This document shows positions 10,919-22,700 of a stretch of 64,000 nucleotides of DNA, one piece after another. Numbering within the stretch: position 1 is the stretch's first letter; each line of letters opens with the position of its first letter. Both the position numbers and the translations under genes were made by a program. The stretch comes from Saussurea involucrata (taxonomy: Eukaryota; Streptophyta; Magnoliopsida; Asterales; Asteraceae), in NCBI GenBank assembly GCA_033807775.1, contig CM066326.1, positions 90,248,873 to 90,312,872 of the forward strand, in the 5' to 3' direction. The notes under the pieces are model-generated. The model was not told the DNA's origin. It saw nothing but the letters and a program-made list of their open reading frames with translations, and ran no database searches.

Positions 10919-12192
10919 GAGTAAATTACGGTTTTGGTCCCTCAGGTATGTGAAAAATGACAAAACATATCCTTTATCTTCAAAAATTACAAGAAAACCC
11001 TCCAGATATGCAGTTTGTTACGAAATTGGTCCCTCGAGCTGACGGTCGTCTATTTCCTCCGTTGAGCTTGAGGGTAAAATGGTCTTTTTATATCTTTTTA
11101 TTTCTTTTAACATTTTTAATTGATTTTTTCTTGAATATTTATCTTCTAACACCGTAAGAAAACCCAGTAAAATCAAACTTTTAATCCAATTGAAAAAACA
11201 GACAAATCCAAATCCAAATCCAAAACCATCATTTAAATCAAACCCATCTATCTCAATCGACACACTTAAACATCTATCTATCTCCTTTCGATTTTTCTCT
11301 TCTAGGGTTTCAAAATTGATGCTTACACAACTTCCAAATCACACACGAAAACCCCAATTCACGACTACAACCATGAAGGAAATCAAAACAATGACATCCT
11401 CAACCGTATCATTCCCACTCAATCCAGATTCAAATTGTTCTTCAAGCGTTCAATCAACTCCAGAAAAAAAAAATACGTTCATCATGTCTACGATGCAATC
11501 GCTCCTCATTTCAGGCGATCTTGAAGACCACCACCACCACCAGATCGTCCCTGTGCTTCGCTGGAGATCTGAGAGGAGATAGAGATCGAGAGGAGATCTG
11601 ACAGATCGAGAGAGAGAGAGAGAGAGAGATGCAGATCTGAGAGAAGGATCGTCCCTGTGCTTCTCCGGCGTCGTGCGATTTTCCGGCATCTTCTCCCCTC
11701 CCTGTCTCTGTCTCTATCTGCTCCATTTCCATACATCTTTCTCTCCTCAGATGGAGGTAGTTTCCGAATCTGGTGTTTTGGACTTTGGAGGTTGTAGCAG
11801 TGTGCGTGATTGTGTGTGTGTTTGTTGCAGTTCATCGAGAAGTTGTTGGATTGTGAAGATTTGAGATTTATGGTTTTAGGTTTTGATTGACATTTAAATT
11901 CTTGATTTAGGTTTATGATTTGGTTTTCATTTAGTTGTTCTTGATTTAGGGATCAAGTGATGAAGATGACGAATATACAAGCAAAAAATCAATTAAAAAT
12001 GTTAAAAGAAATAAAAATTTATAAAAAGACCATTTTACCTTCGAGCTTAACAGAAAAGATAGACGACGTCAGCTCGAGGGATCAATTTTGTAACAAATTG
12101 CACACCTGGAGGTTTTCTTGTAATTTTTGAAGATAAATGACCAGTTTTGTAATTTTTTGCATACCCGAGGGACCAAATTCTTAATTTTACTC
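10919..12192. mobile_element. Second TIR element with 9-bp target duplication, 1.27 kb
   Basis: Termini GAGTAAATTACGGTTTTGGTCC and its inverted counterpart (ending at 12192) extend as imperfect inverted repeats of about 220 bp. A perfect 9-bp duplication TTTATTTAT flanks it (10910-10918 and 12193-12201), so it is probably a Mutator-type non-autonomous element of another family. The left duplication overlaps the right duplication of the neighbouring MULE. The interior has an open frame at 11190-11582 (plus) of low complexity, with GA-rich DNA at about 11600-11630. I see no transposase. The same TIR family recurs at 15.4-16.7 kb. Confidence 0.85.
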
Positions 12193-13134
12193 TTTATTTA
12201 TTTATTATTTTTTTGTAAACATATTAGAAACTATTACACTGTATTCTCTAATTCGGAGAGAAAAGAAAAGAAAGGAAGTGGATGGAAAAGAAAGGGAGAG
12301 AAAAGAAAGAAAAAGAAATTAATTTTTTCATTTGTGTTCTTGAAAGGTAAAGAAAATGAAGAAAAGGAAAGAAAAGAAAATATTTTTTCGTTTTTTCTTG
12401 AACATGGAAGAAAGGAAAGGAAAAATGTCATTTTTACTAATATACCCTTAAATATATATCTTTTATAAGGAAATATCGGGTAGTTTTGTAATTTTAATAA
12501 TTTCAGTAATTTTTTTAAATGTTTTTAATTTCTTTCATTTCCTTTCCTTCCATTTCCTCCCACATTTAGGAGGATAGTTTAGGAAGGAAACTTATCATTA
12601 TTTTTCATCCGTTTCATTTTCTTTCTCTCCTAAAATGTTTCGAGAACACGAGTTTTTTTTACTTTCCACCCATTTCCCTCCCTTTCCTTTCCCTTCCTTC
12701 CTAAAATGAGTTTCGAGAACACAACGTTAGTTTTAATTGCACTCCACAAGTTTATTTTTATCGAGTGAAATTTAAATGTGTAATCTAAAGATGTATAAAA
12801 AACCTGAAAAATAGTATTAAAATGTTCAGACTTATCAGGCTAGAAATGGGGAATCTGATGGAGATGGAAGCAAATTTTTAATTAAGATAATCATTGAATT
12901 ATAATAGAATATCTAATTATTTTTTTCATAAAAAAATTATATTATTAAACCTAAAATCAGTTATATCAATTAAACCTAAAAATAAATTTTAATTTAAAGT
13001 CTAAATTAAATAAATTTATAAGAAAAATATTATCGTTTTCTCAAAACCACACAAGCTGTATAATAAAATTGACAAAGATAAAATATAAAACCAAAATTAA
13101 TATCAAGATACATTTCGCGATTACATTTCTAAAC
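12193..13134. other. Non-coding stretch, purine-rich and AT-rich
   Basis: GAAAG-rich DNA at 12255-12420 faces CTTTCC-rich DNA at 12535-12720, giving imperfect complementarity over several hundred bases. The phrase TTTCGAGAACAC occurs at about 12640 and 12711. The remainder is AT-rich. A 113-codon frame at 12127-12468 is Lys/Phe homopolymeric and I do not believe it is coding. Confidence 0.4.
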
Positions 13135-13519
13135 GGGAAATTAACCAAAATACCCTAAGTTTGAAAGGGACTTACCAAAATGCCACAAAAAAATAATTTC
13201 TTACCAAAATGCCATATTTGCCCGCAATAAGAGCCCGCGATCGCGGCCAGGGACCAATTGTGAAATTTTTTGCAAGAAATATTTACACTTTCAGCCCCTG
13301 GCCCCCGCGATCGAGGCCCGCGATGGCTCAAACACGGCCCGCGATGGCCCGCTATGGGGACTGAAAGTGTAAATAATCTTGCAAAATTTTACACAATTGG
13401 TCCCTGGCCGCTATAGAGGGCCACTTCCGCGGAAAATTGTGGCATTTTGGTAAACTTTTCATTTTTTGTGACATTTTGGTAAGTTTGACTTGGACTTTTG
13501 GCATTTTAATTAATTTCCC
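13135..13519. mobile_element. Short MULE derivative (385 bp) with 9-bp duplication
   Basis: Termini GGGAAATTAACCAAAATACC and ...GGCATTTTAATTAATTTCCC match the 5.4-kb MULE. The flanking duplication TTTCTAAAC (13126-13134 and 13520-13528) is perfect. There is no coding sequence. The two halves are largely inverted copies of each other, built around CCGCGATCG words, so it can fold back on itself. Confidence 0.93.
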
Positions 13520-14040
13520 TTTCTAAACCCCTTATCACACAATCATTCACATTCACATAAATTGTCTTTCTCTTTTTGTTTTTTAGCTTTCCTTTTTACA
13601 ATTTTAAAGCATCCCTTTTGAAACTTCAAAATGCAAATCATTGCTCCAAAAAGACTCCATACAATATGCACAAGAGTTGATACTCAAACCTCATCAAAAG
13701 TGAATAACATGTGTATATAAATATTATACACTTAAAAATTGATGCATTAACAAAACCAAACCAAACCAAACCAAACACAATAGCTAGCACACACTAAACA
13801 AATTTCATTAAATCCCAAAAAACAAAATAAAAACAAAGAAACACCCTGCAAAACCCCCTTCCAAAACAGAAGAAAAACCAACATATAATCCCTCAACTCA
13901 AGCATTAAACTATCTCTGCTACTTTTTTCTATTCACATTCAAAACCCTAGTTCAAAGCCTAGTTCATTAGCCTCTTCACATCATGAACCTCCTCTAAACC
14001 CTTAGTTTGGTAAACTGAAGTATTTATATATGATGTTCTA

Positions 14041-14480
14041 CAGGTGCTGCAAATGAAGATGGATTTATCAAGGACAGTACACTTGAAAGGGCTGTCCAGA
14101 AAACAAACAATCAGTTTACCGAGTACGTGGATCATATATTTTCTGAAACACCTGAAATCGCAAGAGTCGGTTCCAGCTGTCTTGCTGCGGTTATATGGCG
14201 AGAGAACTTGATCGTCGCTAACTTGGGTGACTCTAGAGCTATCATTGGTGTATATGGCCTGAAAAAGGATGATGCTATTCATCCTGAGCCAATCACCCGA
14301 GATCACAGTGTCTCACTGGAGGAGGTTAGAGAACAAGTCCAGGATGATCCTGGAGACGAACATATTTTAGTTTTGGATCCGACAGATGGAACATGGCGAA
14401 TCAGAGGCATCACCCAGGTGCAAATCTCTCAGCTTTATAATGAATGCATCAAATTAATTAAGCTTGCTTATTCGAATTGA
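14041..14480 (+). pseudogene. PP2C-type protein phosphatase fragment
   Basis: After an intron-like TTCTACAG, an open frame starts GAANEDGFIKDSTLERAVQ and continues to a TGA at 14478-14480. It includes ARVGSSCLAAVIW, LIVANLGDSRAIIG and VSLEEVREQVQDDPGDEHI. These match the core of plant clade D PP2C phosphatases, where the Asp of GDSR lies near metal-binding residues. The N-terminal and C-terminal catalytic blocks are absent. After WRIRGITQVQIS, where a functional PP2C would continue with RSIGDAY-like sequence, the reading diverges. It is therefore a captured or relict gene fragment. Its 3' half is also present inverted at 14926-15231. Confidence 0.75.
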
Positions 14481-15231
14481 ATTGAATGGAATGGTTGGTT
14501 TCTTGAAGATATTTAGTTGTAAGCTTAAATCCTAATTCATGAGATGACAATTAATTAATTAATTAATTAATTAAAAGATGTTTGTGATTAGGTTTCTAGA
14601 TTAATTAAAAGATGTTTGTGATGGGGATTCCAAGCTTGTGTGCAACATCGATGGTGAAAACCGACATGACTCCATCAGATATAATACAAGTAGGCGGGGT
14701 CGAAAGCTTGGTCAGAAGATGAAGAAAAGGAGCAGTCAACAAGTTTTCAACCGAATGAAGGCGTTTTTTTCTGGCAGTGGCCACATCGTCTATCGAACTG
14801 AAAGAAACACCATCAGAAATGGTTTCAAAGCGGAAACCAGGTGGCGAGGCATCTTGGAAGTGTGGGCCTGCGGATTCAAGAAAACGCTTGTGAACGGAGT
14901 CTGTGTTAACGAAGGTTATTTGGAATCTAGAAACCTAATCACAAACATCTTTTAATTAATTAATTAATTGTCATCTCATGAATTAGGATTTCAGCTTACA
15001 ACTAAATATCTTCAAGAAACCAACCATTCCATTCAATTCAATTCGAATAAGCAAGCTTAATTAATTTGATGCATTCATTATAAAGCTCGAGAGATTTGCA
15101 CCTGGGTGATGCCTCTGATTCGCCATGTTCCATCTGCCGGATCCAAAACTAAAATATGTTTGTCTCCAGGATTATCATCCTGGACTTGTTCTCTAACCTC
15201 CTCCAGTGAGACACTGTGATCTCGGGTGATT
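14291..15231. repeat. Inverted duplication of the PP2C 3' segment (hairpin)
   Basis: The left arm (14291-14600) begins AATCACCCGAGATCACAGTG and ends GGTTTCTAGA. The right arm (14926-15231) is its reverse complement with few differences. A spacer of about 325 bp separates them. Transcription through the locus would give a long hairpin containing phosphatase coding sequence. Confidence 0.9.
14638..14955 (+). CDS. Unrecognised ORF in the hairpin spacer
   Basis: A 105-codon frame lies almost exactly in the loop of the inverted duplication. It is basic (RRGRKLGQKMKKRSSQQ) and ends with VNGVCVNEGYLESRN, entering the right arm. It opens at a TTG (14638-14640) on the tracked frame and I see no clear ATG context. 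I do not recognise the protein. It may be another captured exon rather than a gene. Confidence 0.25.
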   Translation: MCNIDGENRHDSIRYNTSRRGRKLGQKMKKRSSQQVFNRMKAFFSGSGHIVYRTERNTIRNGFKAETRWRGILEVWACGFKKTLVNGVCVNEGYLESRNLITNIF

Positions 15232-15391
15232 GATCTTTAATAGTTTTGTCTTTGTCAATTTTATTGGGGAAGAGGCTTTAGAAATGTAATCGCGAAATGT
15301 ATCTTGATATTAATTTTGGTTTTATGAAATGTAATCGCGAAATGTATCACAGTGTTTCACTGGTCCTTTACCTCCAGTGAGACACTGTGAT

Positions 15392-16743
15392 AAGGTATGT
15401 TAAAAATTACGAAACTCGTCCTTTAACTTCAAAAATTATCGTTTTGGTACCTTAGGTATGCAGTTTGTTACGAAATTGGTCCCTCAAGCTGACAGTCGTC
15501 TATTTCCTTCGTTAAGCTCGATGGTAAAATGGTTTTTTTGAAGTTAAAGGACCAGTTTCGTAATTTTTGACATACCTTATGGACCAAAACAGTAATTTAC
15601 TCTATTTTTTTTATTTCTTTTAACATTTTTAATTGATTTTTTTGCTTGAATGTTCACCTTCTCCAACAACACATGAACCCTAAATCAAGAACACCAACAA
15701 CATGAAAACCAAGATAATTTTTTTACATGAATATTCAACTTCTTCAACAATACATGAACCAAAAAACATGAACACCATGAAAACCAAGAACATACACCAA
15801 GAAGAAGAAAAATCAAAAACTAAGATAAATCAAACCCTAAATCCAAATCTAATCTAAAAAACATTTTGACAAATCCAACATTTCCTTCACAAATTTATGC
15901 AAATACATTCTCAACATCATTAATAGTACCATCTTTGATTAAAAAATCAAACACTAAACTCTATAAAAAGGAATCACTTACACATCCTTTTGATTTCAAA
16001 TGTGAAATTATTGTTTTGGTTAGTAATGAATATAGAGTGGTTAGAGAAGATGAGATGAAGACGAACATACTGGAGATGAAGACGAACTCAGATCAGCCGG
16101 AGACTTCGTCTTCTCCGACGAGTTCATCTTCTCCGGCGATTTCGCCTGAACCCTAGGCGGTCGTCGTCGATCTCTCTTCTCTCGACCTCTCTTCCCTCGA
16201 TCTCTCTTCTGTCGATCTCACTCTCTATCTCTTCTCAGATCTCTTCTTCTTTCTTCTCTCGATCTCTTCTTTCTCTCTTCCCTTGATTGATTTTGGTTTT
16301 CTAAATTTTGGTTTTAAAATCTGGGTTTAATTTAGATGACTAAATATGAGTTTGATTGAAGTATTTATGATTTTAATATGGGTATAATTTATTGTTATTC
16401 TTGGTATGGTGTTATTCATAATCTTCTTGAAGAAGATGAAGATTTAAGAAAAGAAAATAAAAAATAAAAGAAAAAGGTATAATTAATAAAAAAATGGTAA
16501 AATAAATGAAGTTAAATTACTGTTTTGGTCCCTAAGGTATGTCAAAAATTACGAAACTGATCCTTTAACTTCAAAAAGAGCATTTTACCCTCGAGCTTAA
16601 TGGAGGAAATAGACGGCCGTCAGCTCGAGGGACCAATTTCATAACAAACTGCATACTAAGGTACCAAAACGGTAATTTTTGAAGTTAAAGGACTAGTTTC
16701 ATAATTTTTGACATACCTTAGGGACCAAAACAGTAATTTACTC
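15392..16743. mobile_element. TIR element related to 10919-12192, left end truncated
   Basis: The right end (...CAAAACAGTAATTTACTC at about 16743) and the repeated word AAGGTATGTCAAAAATTACG match the TIR family at 10.9 kb. The left end starts abruptly at AAGGTATG, lacking the terminal GAGTAAATTAC. Both flanks (15392-15603 and 16511-16743) are themselves small foldbacks, each containing a TIR facing its own inverted copy. The interior (15604-16510) has an open frame at 15866-16156 that is Ser/Pro-rich and probably not coding, followed by CTCGATCTCTCTTC-type repeats at 16165-16290. Confidence 0.7.
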
Positions 16744-16978
16744 TAAAAAAAACAACGAAGATGCCCTTGTAGCTAACAGATAAAGTGGACGGCCGTTAAG
16801 ATCGAGAGACCAATTCTATAACAAATGTGCAAACAACAAGTCTTATTTCGTAATAAATTGAAGTTCAAGGACCAACTTTATAAAAACCACCACAACACAA
16901 GGACCAAATCCGTATTAATTCTAAGGGCCTGTTTGTTAGTCGATTAATAACAACTCATTATGTTAGCTATATTTGAAT

Positions 16979-17566
16979 TAGAGATGTTCATCGGTTGACA
17001 CCCAATGGATGTGAGGGGAACCTAACCGATCTAATCATCCATTGGATGTCCGATTTTTCCAATCGAACCGATTCAATCATTCATTGGATGTTGGATAATT
17101 GGACATCCAATTGATGATTGGATCGGTTCGGTTCCACCCATTGGATATTCTCATTGGATATCCATCGGACCGAATCAGATCCATCCAACATCCAATGGAT
17201 GATCGGATTGGATCCATCCATTGTTTTTATGTTTCTTTCTAAAATATTAGTTTTTTTTACAAATGTTTTTAAATAATAACGTTTTAAAAAGAAAAACTTT
17301 TTACTTTTGAAAATTCGAATTATAATGTATTGGATGGTAGCTGGATGATAACCGGATGAGTGGTTGGATGATAATCGAATGAGTGGGTTGGATGGTGAAT
17401 CGGTTCGGTAGGGTTCGGTTTTGGTCGGTTATGGACTGTCATCCAAGAACCGACCGATCCAAATTGGATGTTGAAATTTTTGATCCGATCCGATCCAATT
17501 CCAATTGAATATCCAATGAGTGTCGATCAATTTTAATTGAATCAGTCGACTTTTTGCATACCCCTA
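16979..17566. mobile_element. hAT-type MITE, 588 bp
   Basis: Ends TAGAGATGTT and CATACCCCTA are flanked by a perfect 8-bp duplication ATTTGAAT (16971-16978 and 17567-17574), the size produced by hAT transposases. The interior is full of ATTGGATG and GGATCGGTTCGG words in both orientations. It has no ORF. Confidence 0.8.
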
Positions 17567-18290
17567 ATTTGAATATTTGATAGTGAATCAATGGTATATA
17601 AAGTGGCTTATAAAGTGAGTTTTGAAGGAAAATTTTACTTTAGAAAACCTAGTTTTTCCATAACCTAGTCGTTCCTCCACAACTAGGGGCGTATTTAGCA
17701 TGTTAAAAGGTGGAGATGAGCCCCATTATTATTTTTCTCTTTTATTTAGGTTAAAAAACATTTTTTTAACTTTTCACCATAGTTTTTTCCACTAATTTTC
17801 TGTCTAGTCCCACCAACCAAAAAAATAACTCAAAATTAACAAAAAAAATCTTTCGAAATAAAATAAAAAATCAAAAAAGTCCATCGAAATCAACAAAAAA
17901 AACTTAAAAATCATTGAAATCAACCAAAAAACTTTAAAGATCCATCGAAGCAGTGGAAACCTTACGACTTTGCGGATCTGTAAACCATCTTAAAGGTGCA
18001 CCCATTAGATAAAATTCCTAGATCCGCCGACCAAACAAAAACATTTCAATCTATACAAAGAACATTATTCATACAAGACATAATAAAACAATAATAAAAT
18101 AGCATGATTGAACCTATAATTTTCATTAATCATAAATCGTTTATCTTAAAACAAGTTTACAATAAAAAAACATCCAATTATAATAAATTTTAATATTTAA
18201 AAAAAATATGTTTTTAATCACTTTTTTAATATGACAAATAATATTTCAACAGAAAAATTGGTTTTTATTTCTGAAATTAGTTGCCTCTAA

Positions 18291-19049
18291 GGCTATGTTT
18301 GGCAAACTAGCTGATAAGATAGCTGTTGACTCATAAGCTAGCTGGTAGCTGATAAGCTAGCTGATGAAAAAGTCACGTTTGACAAAAGTAGCTTATAAAC
18401 ATGTAAAATGACAAAAAATGACATCTTTAAATAATTATCAATTACAAATTTAATTATGTAATTAAAACAAATTTATAACAATATAATATGTTAATTAATA
18501 CAACCAATGTAATAAAGAAAAATTAAATAATATAATATGTTAATTAAAAAAAATTTAAAATTTATTATACATATATACTATAAATTTTGAATTTGTTAAA
18601 ACAAGTTTTAGAAAAAAAATATATATTAACTTATGATTTTAAATAACCGTTACATACGATATGAATAAATAATCAAATAATAATTAAAAAATAATACTAA
18701 TTGATAATTAAAATATATTCATTGATATTAAAAATAAATAAAAATAATTTATATGATTAACGGTAATTAAAATAAATAAAAATAATTTATATGATTAACA
18801 ATAATTCTAAATAATTAAAATTTAATTTATTAATTTTCAGTTAATATTAATTAATTAATACTTATTAATTAATTATAATTAAATTTAAAAAATTAATATT
18901 TATTAATAATAATAGTTAGTAAATAATAATAAGGGGCAATATTGGAATATTCACAAAAAGCTACTGAAACGCTACTCCAAGTAGCGTTTCAAAAAGCTAG
19001 CTTATAAGCGAACTTATGGTCATCCAAACATGTACAAAAAAAAGCTAGC
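18291..19049. mobile_element. AT-rich MITE, group C, copy 1
   Basis: Its outer sequences GGCTATGTTTGGCAAACTAGC and the inverted AAGCTAGCTT-rich end enclose a very AT-rich core with TATAAATTTTGAATTTGTT. The same core recurs inverted at 28426-29128 and in part at 60136-60480. A shorter relative is at 35170-35444. Two other copies have TTA on both sides, suggesting a Harbinger-type 3-bp duplication. DNA right of it (19050-19600) holds a fragment of another repeat and AT-rich sequence. Confidence 0.7.
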
Positions 19050-19738
19050 TTAGGGCATCCACAGCGCAAAGTTTATGAACCTTCAGGGACCGGTTCTGAA
19101 ATTATTTTACCATTGGGATGAATCGGTTCTTTGCAACATGGGATGAATCGGTTCATCTGTAAGAACCGATTCTTTCTCCATAAATGGTGGGGCCCACTAA
19201 TAAATTAATAATAAAAAACTAAAAGTTGGGTTTTCTTTAATTTCTTTTAATTGTTAAACCAAATTTATACTTGTCATATTAATTAGTTTAATTGATTAAA
19301 AATGTTAGAAATTATTATAATTTCAATTTTTTAACATTTTACTTGCTGTAAATTTCAATTATCATAATTTTTATTGTAGATTTTTATTATACTGAATTTT
19401 ATTAGTGGATTTTAATGGTAATAAGTAATTTTTACCTATGATAGTTTTTAGTTAATGTTTTTTAAAAACAAGATGTGGACTTTAACTATTATAACTACTA
19501 TTAATTTTTATTATTGTAGCTTTTTATTATATTGAAATATTTATAAAATGAGTAGAAACTGACATGACATAGAGAAAAACTGATTTGGCAAGGTTTCATG
19601 ATTGGGGATAGTTTTTATGGCAACGCTTAACCCAATTTACGATAAACAAACCACACGACGACGAGCCACGCGCCACTTCAATTGCATAGCTGTCTGGAAC
19701 CCTTCTTCCCGCTCTGTGATTTCTCGATTCTTCAGACG

Positions 19739-22700
19739 ATGGAGATTTCTTCCTTCTCCACCAGCTCAACCCGATGCTGGTGTCCTTCCTCAGCTTCAGG
19801 TATGTGCGTTAGGCGTAATTCGAGATTGTAATGGAATTATTTCGTTTGTAGCCGATCAGAGTGATGCATTTTATTGAATTAGTTGTTAATCTTTGAATTC
19901 GCTGATAATTGATTCTAGAAATCGTAATTTCAATATTAATTTGTGTCTGATTGATGTTGCTTTCGTTTCGGACTCTTGATTTGTTGCTAGAATGTGTTTC
20001 TATATGTTTGTAATTATTGATTCATACTTACCAGTTTTTGAAGACATTCATGACATGGATGATAGGCTCTGATGTTTGTTTATAAGACATAGTCACATAG
20101 ATTAATGATTTGGATCACATTTTTAGGTAAAATTGATTTGGGAAGGCATGTTTATGTGGGGATCTATCTAATAAAGGTTGAAATGAAATGTGGACTCTTG
20201 TATTTGAAATGGAGGGAGTATAATAAGTGCAGTCTCTGAAGGCTATATATTGTTGTTTCATGGCTATACATTGCTTGGTATTCAGTTTAGGTGTGATAAA
20301 TTGAGGCATTATTTTCCAAAAATAATTACAACAACTAGCCTGTTCTTAGAACTAGTTGTGAGCTAAAAATGACCTTCTTTCACAAACTCCTGTTTAAGGT
20401 AACTTCTTTGACATAGGCCTCTTGTGCACTGCCCGACCTTTACCTCTCCAAATAAGTACCAACGTCCTCTTGGTACATCATTTTATGGTGTCTTCAAATG
20501 TCTACGTTAGAGATGACGAGACTTTTAGTTAATCAACTATACCAAGGAAAATGTATAAGTGGCTGTTTGGCAGTTGCTGAATGGTTTGGTGCAAAATGAT
20601 TAAATGGTCAGAATGATTAAGAGGCTCGTATGATGTAGTACAAAATGAAATATGGTTGTTTGGTAGTTGTTCAGAATGAAATTAGGGCGCTGAATGGTTA
20701 AGGGAGGTCCAAGATACAAAATCATTCAGAGGGTTTTAGAACCATTAAGAGGCAGTCTTTTTTTTACCAAACAAGAGTCACCTTTTAACGATTCAGAGGT
20801 TGCCTCTTAATGGAACTATTAAGAGGTAAACAAACATCCCCAAAAGATTAACTTTGGTTATAGATAGGGTTGATTTCTAATGGACTAACGGGTGAGATAC
20901 ATGCGGTGGAAGCACATTAAGGGCATAGTTTTAGTGCATGTTTATGAGGGAGTTATGCAGCTTGCGGATAATCTTGTTTCATGATTAGATCTCACATCAA
21001 TACATCTTTTTCCCTTTGTAATTGATTTTTTTCTTGAATTTTTCAAGACAGCAACTAATACTGAGTAATACTAAAGCTATAGATATGGTGCTGCTCAAGA
21101 AAGTTGGCGTCTCTCAAAGCTATCCAGGCTCTGTGTCCATGTTTCCTACTAAAAGCAGATTTCAACCTTCACTAAATCAAAATGTATTTATAAGGCGTAG
21201 GAAATACCAAGTTCAGGTTAATGTTATTTCTTTTACTATTCCTTTTCTGTTTATTACCTTTTCTGATTTTTTGTCTTTCTGTTATATGGGTCTCATAGAT
21301 TAATATCTATTTTCAGGTGTTATGCTGCCAGAAGAAAGAAATTCCTATAGTAGAGGCTCGGTGTGTCATTTTTAAAAGTACTTATTGTTTATCTACATGA
21401 TCACTAATGTTTTTTTTTTTCTTTCTATTTTTCAAATTACCATCCACCACCTTCATTCCAATTTCCTTTCTTACTTCTAGACAGAAGACTTCTTTGAAAT
21501 TGATGTAGATTTAAAATTTTTATTCCATTAGGTGCCTGCATCCAGGGAAAATATGTGTATATGCACTTGCTTTAATATCGACAGATTATATATTTATGTT
21601 GAAGCAGAGGCAGTTGTCTTATGCTTATTTATGTTATGTAAATACCGTCATACAAGACTCCATGCTTGACGCAAGGGGTCCCACTGTTATCTTTGATATA
21701 TTTGCCATGTAAATACATATTTTTTAATATTTATCAAACTCAGGTTTTAGATTACTCTCCATTTTCTAGGTCCATGGATGAAATATATGATACTTTGGCT
21801 GAACGTGTGGTGCCAACTGCAGCTTCAGGAACAAATACCAGTATGACGTAAGTTTTCAGGCCTTATGGTATTAAACAATGAATCTATTTTATGGTACATG
21901 GAACATTCATAATAACATTCATATACGTATTCAAATAGTTAAGATATGCCATAAGTTAATATGCTTTATAGGTTTCTACGTAAACACATTTTTAATATGC
22001 GTTTTAATTAGCATGCTTAAGCTTGAATGTGAACACATAGCATGCTCATTCAGTTTTCATAAGCATGCTTGAGAACATACATATAACATATGCATGTATC
22101 CCATTTAGGAAAGTCTCACTAAAACTCACCCGAAATTCGTGTAAGTGTAAGCTTATTTAACTCTTTTCCGCTTACAACATGCATATACATCGTGCACATG
22201 CTTCTAAGTATTTGTACTGTTCACGTCACACTAATTCATCCATTTATTCTTCATATTTATGGCCTTAAGACTTCGTGATTCCATTTCGATGCCAATTGTT
22301 ACTACTACATCATGCAATGCTACTGGAGAAGCATCAAAACGTAAACTTGAAGCAAAATTGTTAACTTAATCTTGTTGAAGAGTTCCTGCACTTACTGACC
22401 CCTTTTTGCTTCCTTTTCCACTTGAAAACCTTGTATTCCTCTTCTTGTTCTCTATCTGACTTTGGGTTACAATATAGGGGTGAAAACGACGGCATGTTGC
22501 ATCTTCAAATGGCTCCTCAACTCTCCCAAACTGTTGTTGCCCGTAAATTGCATAACCTCCGTGGACACATTTATTTTGAACGTATCCAAGCCTTTCCAAT
22601 TTAGTCCATATACTTTGACTCCTCCTACATCAAGTATTCGACCCCTAAACTTTATTTATCATACAATGGCACTTTTGGCCCTCACACTTCTCTTGTCCTG

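Noticed and set aside
11190..11582. 130-codon plus-strand ORF inside the 10.9-kb TIR element as a captured gene
   Set aside because: Asn/Pro/Ser/Thr-rich low complexity, no motif, and the overlapping minus frames are equally long.
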